Assembly: GCF_030378205.1 (NCBI RefSeq)
Contig: NZ_CP127385.1
Span: 6,984,001 to 7,048,000, forward strand
DNA length: 64,000 nt
Reading direction: 5' to 3'
Source: Bradyrhizobium sp. NP1
GTDB taxonomy: Bacteria > Pseudomonadota > Alphaproteobacteria > Rhizobiales > Xanthobacteraceae
Made by a program: the position numbers and the translations under genes. Shown here piece after piece: positions 1 through 8,238 of the stretch (position 1 is its first letter; the number at the start of each line of letters is the position of its first letter). The notes under the pieces were generated by a model. It did no database searches. It worked only from the letters and a program-made list of their open reading frames with translations, and was not told the origin of the DNA.

Positions 1-888
1 CAGCACGACGCTGGCGAACACGATGAAGATGATGATCGCGGTCAACAGCGCCCGCGCCTTGGTCGAGGCGCGGGCCGCCTCATAGGCCTGCTCGACATCG
101 CCGCCGAACCGCGCATTCGCCAGCCGCTCGCCGGTATAGGCCTGCACGGTGCGGACCGCGCCGACCAGTTCCGCCGCATAGGCGGAGGCATCCGCCAGCG
201 TATCCTGCGCGTTGCGCGACAGCCGCCGCACCCAGCGCCCGAACGCGACCAGCGGCAGCACCACCAGCGGGATCGCCAGCAGCACGAAGCCCGACAGCCG
301 CGGGCTCGTGATCACCATCATGGCGGCCGCGCCGATGAACAGGAGAAGATTGCGCAGCGCGATCGAGACGGAGGCGCCGACCGCGGACTTGATCTGGGTG
401 GTGTCGGCCGTGAGCCGCGAGATCAATTCGCCTGAACGTGCGGAATCGAAGAAGGCGGGCGACAGCGAGATCAGGTGCGCGAACACGTCGCGGCGCAGAT
501 CCGCGACGATGCGCTCGCCGATCGTCATCACGAGGTAGTAGCGGGCGGCGCTGGCCAGCGCGAGCACGGCGACGACCGCGATCATCACGCTGAAATAGCT
601 GTTGATCAGCGCGACGCCCTTCGGCGTCAGGCCGAAGTCGATCATGCGGCGCACCGCGACCGGCACCAGCAGCGTCGTCACCGCGGCGATCGTGAGCGAG
701 ATCAGCGCCAGGATGGCCCGGCCCCGATAGCGCGCCACATAGGGCGCGAGCGCGAGCAGCGGGCGCAGCCGTCGCCGGCTCTGGGCGGGCGATTCCACGA
801 TATCGGCAACGGCCTCGGCCGCCGCGCCCGGCTCCGCAGGGTGCCGTGGCGTCGTGCCGTCCTCTTCAAGCCGTTCCACGGCGCTCAT
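1..888 (-). CDS. ABC exporter, transmembrane domain (5' part, runs off the window)
   Basis: This leftward gene starts at the ATG at 886-888, and 296 codons are visible without a stop before the window edge. The visible protein is the N-terminal transmembrane half of an ABCB-type exporter, the layout of lipid/drug exporters related to MsbA. It has a charged Ala/Glu-rich N-terminus, then hydrophobic segments and the typical coupling stretch FFDSARSGELISRLTADTTQI. The ATP-binding domain would lie to the left, outside the window. A GAGGA-like ribosome site sits just before the ATG. The substrate cannot be told from this half. The family call is firm; lipid A export as the role is only a guess from the family. 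Confidence 0.85.
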   Translation of the reverse strand, partial: MSAVERLEEDGTTPRHPAEPGAAAEAVADIVESPAQSRRRLRPLLALAPYVARYRGRAILALISLTIAAVTTLLVPVAVRRMIDFGLTPKGVALINSYFSVMIAVVAVLALASAARYYLVMTIGERIVADLRRDVFAHLISLSPAFFDSARSGELISRLTADTTQIKSAVGASVSIALRNLLLFIGAAAMMVITSPRLSGFVLLAIPLVVLPLVAFGRWVRRLSRNAQDTLADASAYAAELVGAVRTVQAYTGERLANARFGGDVEQAYEAARASTKARALLTAIIIFIVFASVVL

Positions 889-975
889 GGGTCCTCGAAA
901 AGCTCGCTTCCTCACCCCCAGATAGGCCGCTGCCGCAAGCCTGGCAATTGCGGGCAGTTACCGCGCCACCTCGGC

Positions 976-1004
976 TTGTTTTGAGGGGTGGCTTGGGTTA
1001 TAGA
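976..1004 (+). promoter_or_regulatory. Likely sigma-70-type promoter of rpmE
   Basis: TTGTTT (976-981) is followed after exactly 17 nt by TATAGA (999-1004). This is a good housekeeping -35/-10 pair about 70 nt before the rpmE start. It is a sequence match only. Confidence 0.5.
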
Positions 1005-1071
1005 GCCGGCCAAATCCGTCACCGCACGAGCACATCATCAGGGCGCCGGCGCGCCATCCAGGGACATTGTC

Positions 1072-1299
1072 ATGAAAGCCGAAATTCATCCGAATTATCA
1101 TACGATTACGGTCGTCATGACCGACGGGACGGAGTACCAGACCCGCTCCACCTGGGGTAAGGAAGGCGACAAGCTGAACCTTGATATCGACCCGAAATCG
1201 CACCCGGCCTGGACCGGCGGCACCCAGCAGCTGATGGATCGCGGCGGCCGCGTCTCGCGGTTCCAGAAGAAGTTTTCGGGCTTCCTCAAGAAGGAATAA
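1072..1299 (+). CDS. rpmE: 50S ribosomal protein L31
   Basis: The 75-residue product [19 protein letters not shown]... is a clear bL31 ribosomal protein, a peripheral component of the large ribosomal subunit. It starts with the family's usual MK-x-x-IHP motif and ends in the basic tail FSGFLKKE. The ATG at 1072 is preferred over an in-frame upstream extension to 988 because the protein family begins here. No CxxC zinc knuckle is visible, so this is the zinc-free (C-minus) form. The gene stands alone with its own promoter-like sequence upstream and a strong terminator downstream. Confidence 0.95.
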   Translation: MKAEIHPNYHTITVVMTDGTEYQTRSTWGKEGDKLNLDIDPKSHPAWTGGTQQLMDRGGRVSRFQKKFSGFLKKE

Positions 1300-1340
1300 G
1301 CCGGGCGCGACCAGCCCCTCACCCGGCGCCAGACAGCAAA

Positions 1341-1365
1341 ACGCCCCCGATCGGGGGCGTTTTTG
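1341..1365 (+). terminator. Rho-independent terminator of rpmE
   Basis: The perfect inverted repeat ACGCCCCCGA/TCGGGGGCGT (1341-1360) is followed by TTTTGTTTT, 42 bp after the rpmE stop. The left arm is preceded by AAA, so it may also work weakly leftward. Confidence 0.85.
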
Positions 1366-1372
1366 TTTTGGG

Positions 1373-1456
1373 GTCATTCCGGAGGACGCGAAACGTCAAC
1401 CTCTGATGCGCAGTTGCGCACCGTGGTCTGGTGCTGGCGCACCATCCCGGAATGAC
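1373..1456. repeat. Dispersed palindromic repeat, family A, copy 1
   Basis: This 84-bp element is bounded by GTCATTCCGG (1373-1382) and its inverted copy CCGGAATGAC (1447-1456). Inside is the near-palindrome TGCGCAGTTGCGCACC and a GGTCTGGTGC stretch. Related elements lie at 17397-17493 (opposite orientation) and 47148-47232. It fills the convergent gap between rpmE and rcdA. Confidence 0.75.
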
Positions 1457-1468
1457 GGCCTCGACCAA

Positions 1469-1981
1469 TTACTGCTCGAAAGCGGCCTTCAGGCGGTTGA
1501 GCTGCGGCACCAGCGGATTGCCGATGCTGGTGGGCTCGGTCGAGGGCGTATGGATCGAGATATCGAGCCGACGCACCCTCGCCTGCAAATTCATCGAGCG
1601 GGCGATCAGGTCCTGCAACTGCTGCGGCAGTTTCGAGAGCATGTCGTCGGGACCGGGATCGGCCGCCGACAGCTTGACCTTGGTCTTCTCGCGGTTGGCC
1701 TGGCTCAGCGTCATCTCGCCTTCCTTCACCGCACGGTGCAGGAGCAGCCAGGACGCGAGCTGCATCAGGCGGGTGGTCAGCCGCATGCTCTCGGTCGCGT
1801 AGGTGAGGCTGGAGGCACGGTCGAGCGCCTTGGCCTCGATGCGACCGGCGCCGTCGAGATAGGCCGCGGTCTCCTCGACCAGGTCCATGCCTTCGCGGAA
1901 CAGGCTGCCGAAAGCCGCGGAATTGGTAAGCCGCTCACTGAAATGGACAAGGGCCCCATCGCCCTGCGAACGGTCCGACAT
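1469..1981 (-). CDS. rcdA: RcdA-type protease adaptor (DUF1465)
   Basis: The 170-residue protein MSDRSQGDGALVHFSERLTN... matches the DUF1465 family, whose Caulobacter member RcdA is an adaptor that helps ClpXP degrade the cell-cycle regulator CtrA at the pole. It is a soluble, mostly helical protein with no signal peptide. The length is normal for the family. A TTAACCAT half-site of the CtrA type lies directly over the start on the coding strand, but the second half-site is poor. The gene converges on rpmE and is followed by repeat copy A1. The family assignment is from memory of the motif pattern; the adaptor function is transferred from Caulobacter. Confidence 0.85.
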   Translation of the reverse strand: MSDRSQGDGALVHFSERLTNSAAFGSLFREGMDLVEETAAYLDGAGRIEAKALDRASSLTYATESMRLTTRLMQLASWLLLHRAVKEGEMTLSQANREKTKVKLSAADPGPDDMLSKLPQQLQDLIARSMNLQARVRRLDISIHTPSTEPTSIGNPLVPQLNRLKAAFEQ

Positions 1982-2368
1982 GGTTAACGCCTCTTACGCA
2001 ACTGTTTACTTGGTCGCCGGCCCGCCGCCCGGCTTATGATGAACAAATCATTGCGCGGGCGAGGCCGAGAGTCCAGCCACAAGACTTTTTATGGTTTCCG
2101 CAAGGTGGGGTGATTGCTCGAACCGTCAGCTCTGCAGTACGGTTTCGGGACAGCGCCGCGGTCAGGGAACAGCGCAAAAAAGAGCCGCCGTTACCGGCGG
2201 CTTTTGAAGTTGATAACAGGGAGGCGTCAAACAGAGTGGACAGGAGCCACTCGGTGTCCAAACGAGGACGCTCCCAGTCATAAAGGCGAAAGCTTAATTG
2301 ATCGTAAACGAGCGGATTTTTTTAGAGCTTGTTAGCCATGTCGGCCATTGGCCTAGTGTTGTTGTCCG
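1982..2368. other. Gene-free interval with a bidirectional terminator hairpin
   Basis: I see no supported gene in these 387 bp. AGCCGCCG (2183-2190) pairs with CGGCGGCT (2195-2202) across a four-base loop. An A6 run on the left gives T6 for leftward transcripts, and there is a T4 on the right. The hairpin can therefore end leftward transcripts from the DUF1192 gene. An imperfect inverted repeat GAACCGT/ACGGTTTC lies just left of it at about 2120-2150. Short ORFs across the hairpin are not credible. Confidence 0.55.
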
Positions 2369-2560
2369 CTACGACTTGAAAAACGTATTTGCCGCGTCCT
2401 TCGACGCGCGCTTCTTGCCGGCGGCCTCTTTCAGCCGCTCGATCTCAGCCGTCAGGAGCGCAATGCGCTCGGTCAATTCCTCGAGTGACAGCAGCGAGAG
2501 GTCCTGTCCGATCTCGTGCGTGACTTTCTTGCGCGGCCGGTCGTCGTCTTCGATGGGCAT
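2369..2560 (-). CDS. DUF1192 family protein
   Basis: This 63-residue acidic/basic protein, MPIEDDDRPRKKVTHEIGQD..., fits the small DUF1192 family, common in Rhizobiales and of unknown function. The C-terminal half (LEELTERIALLTAEIERLKEAAGKK) is a short coiled coil. The start at 2560 is supported by a strong GGAGGAA ribosome site 5-6 nt upstream; a longer in-frame extension to 3055 is rejected because it crosses the metG remnant. In related genomes this gene sits between rcdA and a quinone oxidoreductase gene, as here, except that a metG remnant now intervenes. Confidence 0.8.
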   Translation of the reverse strand: MPIEDDDRPRKKVTHEIGQDLSLLSLEELTERIALLTAEIERLKEAAGKKRASKDAANTFFKS

Positions 2561-2761
2561 GTCCTTCCTCCCGACAGCTCGCGATCCAGCGCCGGTCTGG
2601 CGCTTCCGGCCCGACGCCGGTATATTGGATCGACGCAAGGAGAATTTTGCAGTGACTTTCGCGCGCGCGCAACGCCAGACACGAATGCCCCGGCCCGACC
2701 GCAAGGAGTCTGACCGGATGGGATAGTGCGCGTCCTTGCGCGCCAGGCGTGAGCCGAACCG

Positions 2762-2790
2762 AAGCCCTTCCGGATGCGGAAGGGCTTTTT
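2762..2790 (+). terminator. Orphan rightward terminator ahead of the metG remnant
   Basis: AAGCCCTTCCG (2762-2772) pairs perfectly with CGGAAGGGCTT (2777-2787) around a GATG loop, followed by TTT. No rightward gene lies upstream, and it ends 43 nt before the metG remnant ATG. It may end a small RNA, or be an old leader attenuator of metG. Confidence 0.65.
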
Positions 2791-2833
2791 CGTTTGTGCA
2801 GGGTTCGGCGCCCCCAACGCGAAGGATCGCTCC

Positions 2834-3945
2834 ATGGCCAAAATTCTCATTACCAGCGCGCTGCCCTATGTGAACGGCGTCAAACATCTCGGCAATCTGG
2901 TCGGCTCGCTGCTGCCGGCCGATGTTCATGCCCGCTTCCACCGGCAGATCGGCAACGAGGTGCTGTTCATCTGCGGCACCGACGAACATGGCACGCCGGC
3001 CGAACTCGGCGCTCTGCAGGCCCGCCAGGACATTCTGCGACGCGCAGCACGGCATTCAGGCCGGCATCTACGCGCGCTTCGGCCTGTCGTTCGACCATTT
3101 CGGGCGGACGAGCGCGCCGGAAAACCACGCCCTGACGCAGCACTTCTATCGAAGGCTTGACGCCGCGGGGCTGATCGAGGAGCGCACGCTGCCGCAGTTC
3201 GGGCGAGCCCTGGAAGACCGTGGATGTCATCAAGGGCTTTCACTGGCTCACCTATGAAGGCGGCAAGTTCAGCACCAGCGCAAGACGCGGCATCTTCACC
3301 GACCAGGCGCTGGAGGAATTGCCTGCTGACTATTGGCGCTGGTGGCTGATCGCGAACGCGCCCGAAAGCGCCGACACCGATTTCAACGTCGAGAGGTTCG
3401 TCGCCGAGACCAACAAGGACCTCGCCGACATCTTCGGCAATCTGGCGAACCGCATCATCAGCTTCGCGCACCGCGCCTTCGACGGCCGCATTCCCTCGGG
3501 CGGCGTCCCCGACGAAACCGAGCGCTCGCTGGCGGTCGAACTGGACCAGCGCATTGCCGCGCTTCGCGCGCATCATGAGGCGCTGGAATTTCGCGCCGCA
3601 GCCGCGGCCACGCGGGCGATCTGGGCGGCCGCGAACGCCTACGTGCAGCGCGCGGCGCCGTGGACGGCGATCAGGTCCGACCGCGCCCGCGCCGCAGTCG
3701 TCACCCGAACGGGATTGAACCTCGTGCGCCTTGCGGCCGTGCTGGCGTGGAGCATCGTTCCAGCTCTTTCCGAGGACGTGCTTGGCGCGTTTGGCCACAC
3801 GGAGAGCGTGCCGCGCTGGCCCACTGGCCTATCCGCTCCCTTGCTCGACGCCGGCGCTGGAACGCAGGTGCTGCACTTGCAGCCGCTCGTTGCAAAAATC
3901 ACCGCAGAGAAAGCCGTCCATCTCGCAGCGCGGTTCGGCGGCTGA
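2834..3945 (+). pseudogene. metG: Methionyl-tRNA synthetase remnant, frameshifted and internally deleted
   Basis: Three reading frames join to give a broken MetG. The first frame (from ATG 2834) encodes the Rossmann start [20 protein letters not shown] with the catalytic HLGN-type motif and [12 protein letters not shown]. Near 3035 the reading shifts by one to a second frame encoding [20 protein letters not shown]. Around 3200-3215 it shifts again to a third frame encoding VIKGFHWLTYEGGKFSTS, where KFSTS stands for the KMSKS loop, then the anticodon-binding domain to a stop at 3945. The region between LIEERTLPQF and the KFSTS segment is far too short: roughly 180-200 residues, including the zinc/connective domain, are missing. 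It cannot make an active synthetase, so a functional metG must exist elsewhere. Confidence 0.88.
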
Positions 3946-4015
3946 CGGCGTTTCACTTCGGCTGAAAAGGCGATATGCCATGCATCGACCGAACCAGCTG
4001 CCCGAGGGACAAATC

Positions 4016-5017
4016 ATGGAAAAGCTGCCCGCGCAAATGACCGTGGTCGCCATCAGCAAACCGGGCGGCCCCGAGGTGCTCAAGCCGGAAACCCGCAGCC
4101 TTCCGGTTCCCGGACCCGACGAGATCCTCGTCAAGGTCGAGGCTGCCGGCGTCAACCGGCCCGACGTGTCACAGCGCTCCGGCAGCTACCCGCCGCCGCC
4201 CGGCGCGAGCGACCTGCCCGGCCTCGAGATAGCGGGCGAAGTGGTCGCCATCGGTGCGGACGCGAAGAAGCACAAGGTCGGCGACAAGGTGATGTCGCTG
4301 GTCGCCGGCGGCGGCTATGCGCAATATTGCATCGCGCAGGACGCGCAGGCGATGACCGTGCCCCCGGCGCTTTCGATGCAGGAAGCAGGCGCCCTGCCGG
4401 AAACGCTGATGACGGTCTGGCACAATGTGTTCGAGCGCGGCGGCCTGAAGCCCGGCGAGACGCTGCTGGTCCATGGCGGCTCCTCGGGGATCGGCACCAT
4501 GGCGATCCAGCTTGCAACCGCGCTCGGCTCCAAGGTGATCGTCACCGTCGGCTCACAGGACAAGGCCGAAGCCTGCCTCAAGCTCGGCGCCATCAAGGCG
4601 ATCAACTACAAGACCGAGGATTTCGTCACCGAGAGCAAGGCGGCGACATCGGGCGCCGGCGTCGACGTCATTCTCGACATGGTCGGCGGTGACTATATCG
4701 ACCGCAACTACGAGGCAGCCGCCGTCGATGGCCGAATCGTGCAGATCGCGTTTTTGAGCGGCAAGCCCAAGGCCACCGTCAATTTTACGCGGCTGATGAT
4801 CAAGCGCCTCACCCACACCGGCTCGACCTTGCGCCCCCGTAGTAACGCGGACAAGGCGGCGATGGTGGCCGCGATCGAGGACAAGGTGATGCCGCTGTTG
4901 CGTCAGGGGCGGATAAAACCCCTGCTCGACAGCTCATTTCCGCTGGAAAAGGCTGCCGACGCGCACCGGCGGATGGAAAGCAGCGAACATATTGGCAAAA
5001 TTGTGTTGCTGGCTTAA
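4016..5017 (+). CDS. NAD(P)H quinone oxidoreductase, PIG3/QOR type (MDR family)
   Basis: This 333-residue zinc-independent medium-chain dehydrogenase/reductase would be a cytoplasmic NADPH-dependent quinone reductase. The N-terminal GroES-like domain (VKVEAAGVNRPDVSQRSGSYPPPPG) matches the p53-inducible-gene-3 group. The Rossmann fold carries LVHGGSSGIGTMAIQLA at about residues 147-164. No zinc-ligand cysteine cluster is present. The ATG at 4016 has GAGGGAC just upstream; an in-frame ATG at 3980 would add 12 residues. It directly follows the metG remnant, which suggests the remnant was inserted or decayed between this gene and the DUF1192 gene. Confidence 0.88.
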   Translation: MEKLPAQMTVVAISKPGGPEVLKPETRSLPVPGPDEILVKVEAAGVNRPDVSQRSGSYPPPPGASDLPGLEIAGEVVAIGADAKKHKVGDKVMSLVAGGGYAQYCIAQDAQAMTVPPALSMQEAGALPETLMTVWHNVFERGGLKPGETLLVHGGSSGIGTMAIQLATALGSKVIVTVGSQDKAEACLKLGAIKAINYKTEDFVTESKAATSGAGVDVILDMVGGDYIDRNYEAAAVDGRIVQIAFLSGKPKATVNFTRLMIKRLTHTGSTLRPRSNADKAAMVAAIEDKVMPLLRQGRIKPLLDSSFPLEKAADAHRRMESSEHIGKIVLLA

Positions 5018-5202
5018 CGCTGACGCGACGAGTGTCGCCGGAAACCCTTTGATTTCCTTCGCTTTCATGTCATTTATCGCGCCACGACCAACGCATGTGG
5101 TGGGGGCACCATGCGGCACGGGGTTTTACGGCGACCGCCTTGGCGTCGAATGCGGAGAACTGACATTGCGTCTGATCAGGCGGCTTGCGTGGGCAAGTGC
5201 CC

Positions 5203-5258
5203 GCTTTCCGACGTTCGCCGTGCGTCGCTGCACCTTCATTTCGCGAACGTCGGAAAGC
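5203..5258. repeat. Perfect 16-bp inverted repeat upstream of the EAL gene
   Basis: GCTTTCCGACGTTCGC (5203-5218) is exactly complementary to GCGAACGTCGGAAAGC (5243-5258), with a 24-nt loop. The right arm overlaps the first unit of a 15-nt tandem repeat. It could be an RNA hairpin in the leader or a protein-binding site. Confidence 0.75.
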
Positions 5259-5291
5259 CATACGTCGGAAAGCCAAACCTCGGAAAGACAT
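5247..5291 (+). repeat. 15-nt tandem repeat, three units, ending at the EAL gene start
   Basis: Three back-to-back 15-nt units begin ACGTCGGAAAG, ACGTCGGAAAG and ACCTCGGAAAG at 5247, 5262 and 5277. The last unit runs into the proposed ATG at 5290. A period of 15 keeps the frame in all three readings. Another 15-nt array lies at 53073-53162. Confidence 0.8.
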
Positions 5292-8238
5292 GGGCACTAG
5301 CAAACACATGACTGGAGTGCCGCTTTTCGGTTTGAGGTCCCTGGTTCGAATGTGCCGCTTGCGGTGCAGGGGCTTCCAATCGGCGGCACTCGTGCTGGGC
5401 CTCATGATCGTCGTTGCCGCCTCGCCGGCGCATGCGATCGACGCCGTCAGCGTCCGCAGCGACGCACCTGCGATCGACCTCACCGGCGTGCTGGAACATC
5501 AGCGCAGCGACTCCGATCGCATCCAAGTTTCGACCGCGCCCGGCACCGACGGCATCGTTCGCCGCATCGAAGTCCGCGCCCGCGAAGGCGGACAATACTG
5601 GGTGGTGTTCGCGCTCGCCAACAACACCGACGACCAGCTCGACCGCCTGATCGTCGCGCCGCACTACCGCATCGTGTCCTCGGGCCTGTTGTGGCCCGAC
5701 CTCGGGCTGTCGCGCATCGCCACCATCACGCCGTCGACCGGCGACCGGCCCGAGCGGCAGGAGAGCCCGACCGCGGACGTGTTCCGCATCACGCTCGATC
5801 CCGGCGCGGTCATCACCTTCGTCGCCGAATTGCGCACCGACAAGCTGCCGCAGCTCTATTTGTGGGAGCCGGAAGCCTACAAGGACAAGGTCAACTCGTT
5901 CACGCTGTACCAGGGCATCGTGATCGGCATTTCCGGCCTGCTCGCGCTCGTGCTGACCATCCTCTTCGTGGTCAAGGGCTCGATCATGTTCCCGGCCGCC
6001 GCCGCGCTCGCCTGGGCGGTGCTGGTCTATATCGGCGTCGACTTCGGCTTCTGGGGCAAGGTGCTCGACATGTCGAACAACGCCGAGCGCATCTGGCGCG
6101 CGGCGGGCGAGGCGATCCTGGCGGCGACGCTTCTGGTGTTCCTGTTCGCCTATCTCAATCTCTCGCGCTGGCACGTGCGCTATTCCCACATCACCGTGGG
6201 CTGGCTCGCCTTCCTGGGCTCGCTGGTGGCACTCGCCTTGTTCGATCCCGCGGTCGCCTCCGGCATCGCGCGCATGTCGCTCGTGATGATCGCCTTCGCC
6301 GGCTTTGCGCTGATCGTCTATCTCTCCACCCACGGCTTCGACCGCGCAGTGCTGCTGATCCCGACCTGGTTCCTGCTGCTGGTCTGGGTGGTCGCAGCCG
6401 GCATGACGGTGGCAGGTTCCGTCACCAACGACATCGTGGGCCCCGCGCTGCTCGGCGGCCTCGTGCTGATCGTGATGCTGATCGGCTTCACCGTGATGCA
6501 GCACGCCTTTGCCGGCGGCGGCGCCACCACGGGCATCGTCTCCGATGTCGAGCGGCGGGCGCTGGCGCTGACCGGGTCGGGCGATTTGATCTGGGACTGG
6601 GACGTCTCCGCCGACAAGGTGTTCACCAGCCCCGAGACCGAGAGCCTTCTCGGCCTCAAGCGCGGCACGCTGGAAGGCCCGGCGGCAAAATGGCTCGAAG
6701 TGCTGCACCCGCTCGACCAGGACCGCTTCCGCGCCGCGCTCGACAGCGTGCTCGACCAGCGCCGTGGCCGCCTGGTGCAGGATTTCCGCCTGCGCACGCC
6801 GGACGGCCATTTCATGTGGTTCGCGCTGAAAGCGCGCCCCGTGGTCGGCTCCGACGGCGAGGTGTCGCGCGTGGTCGGCACGCTGACCGACGTCACCGAG
6901 ATCAAGAACGCCGAGGAGCGCATGCTGCACGACTCGGTGCATGACAACCTGACGGGCCTGCCCAACCGCAAGCTGTTCATCGACCGCCTCAACGCGGTCG
7001 CCAATTTCGCGAAGACCGTGCCGACGCTGCGGCCGACCCTGATGGTGATCGATCTCGACCGCTTCAAGCAGGTCAACGATTCCGTCGGGATTGCGGTCGG
7101 CGATTCCATCCTGCTGACGCTGGCGCGCCGGCTGACCCGCATCCTCAAGCCGCAGGACACGCTGGCGCGGCTGGCCGGCGACCAGTTCGGCCTGATCCTG
7201 CTGTCCGAGCAGGACCCGGCGCGCATCACCGCCTTTGCCGAGACCATCCGCAAGACCATCCGCGCGCCGATCGCCTTCAACGACCGCGAGATCTTCCTCA
7301 CCGCCTCGATCGGGCTCGCGCTCTCCGACCCCCAGACACAACTGTCCGACGAGATCATCAAGGACGCCGAGCTTGCGATGTACCACTCCAAGCGCATCGG
7401 CGGCGACCGCATCGACGTCTACAAGCCGGCGATGCGGGCGCGAAAGACCGACCGCCTGACGCTGGAATCGGAGCTTCGGCGCGCCATCGAGCGTCAGGAG
7501 ATCACGATCCTCTACCAGCCGATCGTGCGGCTCGAAGACCGCTCGATCGCCGGCTTCGAGGCGCTGGCGCGCTGGGACCATCCCAAGCTCGGCCGCATGT
7601 CGCCGTCCGAGTTCATCTCGATCGCGGAAGAGATCGGCCTGATCGTCGACCTCGGCATGTTCGTGCTCGACCAGACCGCGAGGCAGCTCGCGGTGTGGCA
7701 GCGCGCGATGCGCGCCCGCGAGCCGATCTTCGCCTCCGTCAACGTCTCCTCGCGGCAATTGCTGCGGCACGACCTGATCCACGACATCCGCACCGTGCTG
7801 TCGCGCTCGTCGGTGGCGCGCGGCACGCTCAAGCTCGAATTGACCGAGTCGCTGGTGATGGAGAATCCGGAGCACGCCGCGCAGATGCTGACGCGCATCC
7901 GCGAGCTCGGCACCGGGCTGTCGCTCGACGATTTCGGCACCGGCCATTCCTCGCTCGCCTATTTGCAGCGCTTCCCGTTCGACACCATCAAGATCGACCA
8001 GTCGTTCGTACGCACCACCAGCCGCGGCACGCGACCGGTGATCCTGAAATCGATCATTGCGCTGGCGCACGATCTCGGCATGCACGTGGTCGCCGAGGGC
8101 GCCGAGACCGATTCCGACGCGGTCGAGCTCTACCAGCTGGGCTGCGAGTACGCGCAGGGCTTCGCGTTCGGCGAGCCGATGGATGCCGACGCCGCGATGC
8201 GGCTGCTCACCGAGGTACGGCTGGAAGCCGCGAGCTAG
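5290..8238 (+). CDS. Membrane-bound PAS-GGDEF-EAL protein (probable c-di-GMP phosphodiesterase)
   Basis: The protein has about 982 residues. A signal peptide ends near SPAHA, followed by a periplasmic domain of roughly 150 residues, seven or so membrane segments (7TMR-like), a PAS domain (DLIWDWDVSADKVFTSPET), a GGDEF-like domain and a C-terminal EAL domain. The GGDEF signature is AGDQF near residue 629, so diguanylate cyclase activity is probably lost. The EAL domain keeps FEAL (about 755), DDFGTG (about 880) and AEGAET (about 935), so c-di-GMP hydrolysis is likely. The start is uncertain: the ATG at 5290 has GGAAAG just upstream, with an in-frame ATG at 5308. A 16-bp inverted repeat and a 15-nt array lie immediately upstream. 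Confidence 0.88.
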   Translation: MGTSKHMTGVPLFGLRSLVRMCRLRCRGFQSAALVLGLMIVVAASPAHAIDAVSVRSDAPAIDLTGVLEHQRSDSDRIQVSTAPGTDGIVRRIEVRAREGGQYWVVFALANNTDDQLDRLIVAPHYRIVSSGLLWPDLGLSRIATITPSTGDRPERQESPTADVFRITLDPGAVITFVAELRTDKLPQLYLWEPEAYKDKVNSFTLYQGIVIGISGLLALVLTILFVVKGSIMFPAAAALAWAVLVYIGVDFGFWGKVLDMSNNAERIWRAAGEAILAATLLVFLFAYLNLSRWHVRYSHITVGWLAFLGSLVALALFDPAVASGIARMSLVMIAFAGFALIVYLSTHGFDRAVLLIPTWFLLLVWVVAAGMTVAGSVTNDIVGPALLGGLVLIVMLIGFTVMQHAFAGGGATTGIVSDVERRALALTGSGDLIWDWDVSADKVFTSPETESLLGLKRGTLEGPAAKWLEVLHPLDQDRFRAALDSVLDQRRGRLVQDFRLRTPDGHFMWFALKARPVVGSDGEVSRVVGTLTDVTEIKNAEERMLHDSVHDNLTGLPNRKLFIDRLNAVANFAKTVPTLRPTLMVIDLDRFKQVNDSVGIAVGDSILLTLARRLTRILKPQDTLARLAGDQFGLILLSEQDPARITAFAETIRKTIRAPIAFNDREIFLTASIGLALSDPQTQLSDEIIKDAELAMYHSKRIGGDRIDVYKPAMRARKTDRLTLESELRRAIERQEITILYQPIVRLEDRSIAGFEALARWDHPKLGRMSPSEFISIAEEIGLIVDLGMFVLDQTARQLAVWQRAMRAREPIFASVNVSSRQLLRHDLIHDIRTVLSRSSVARGTLKLELTESLVMENPEHAAQMLTRIRELGTGLSLDDFGTGHSSLAYLQRFPFDTIKIDQSFVRTTSRGTRPVILKSIIALAHDLGMHVVAEGAETDSDAVELYQLGCEYAQGFAFGEPMDADAAMRLLTEVRLEAAS

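Noticed and set aside
2166..2192. EcfG promoter candidate GGAAC...CGTT at 2166
   Set aside because: The spacer is 18 nt and the -10 lies inside a terminator stem; no rightward gene follows.
2034..2335. Small ORFs in the gap left of the DUF1192 gene
   Set aside because: They cross a terminator hairpin, have no homology and no ribosome site.
5236..8085. Leftward 949-codon ORF opposite the EAL gene
   Set aside because: It is the GC-rich shadow of the sense gene, full of Gln/Arg/His/Asp runs, with no domain and no ribosome site.
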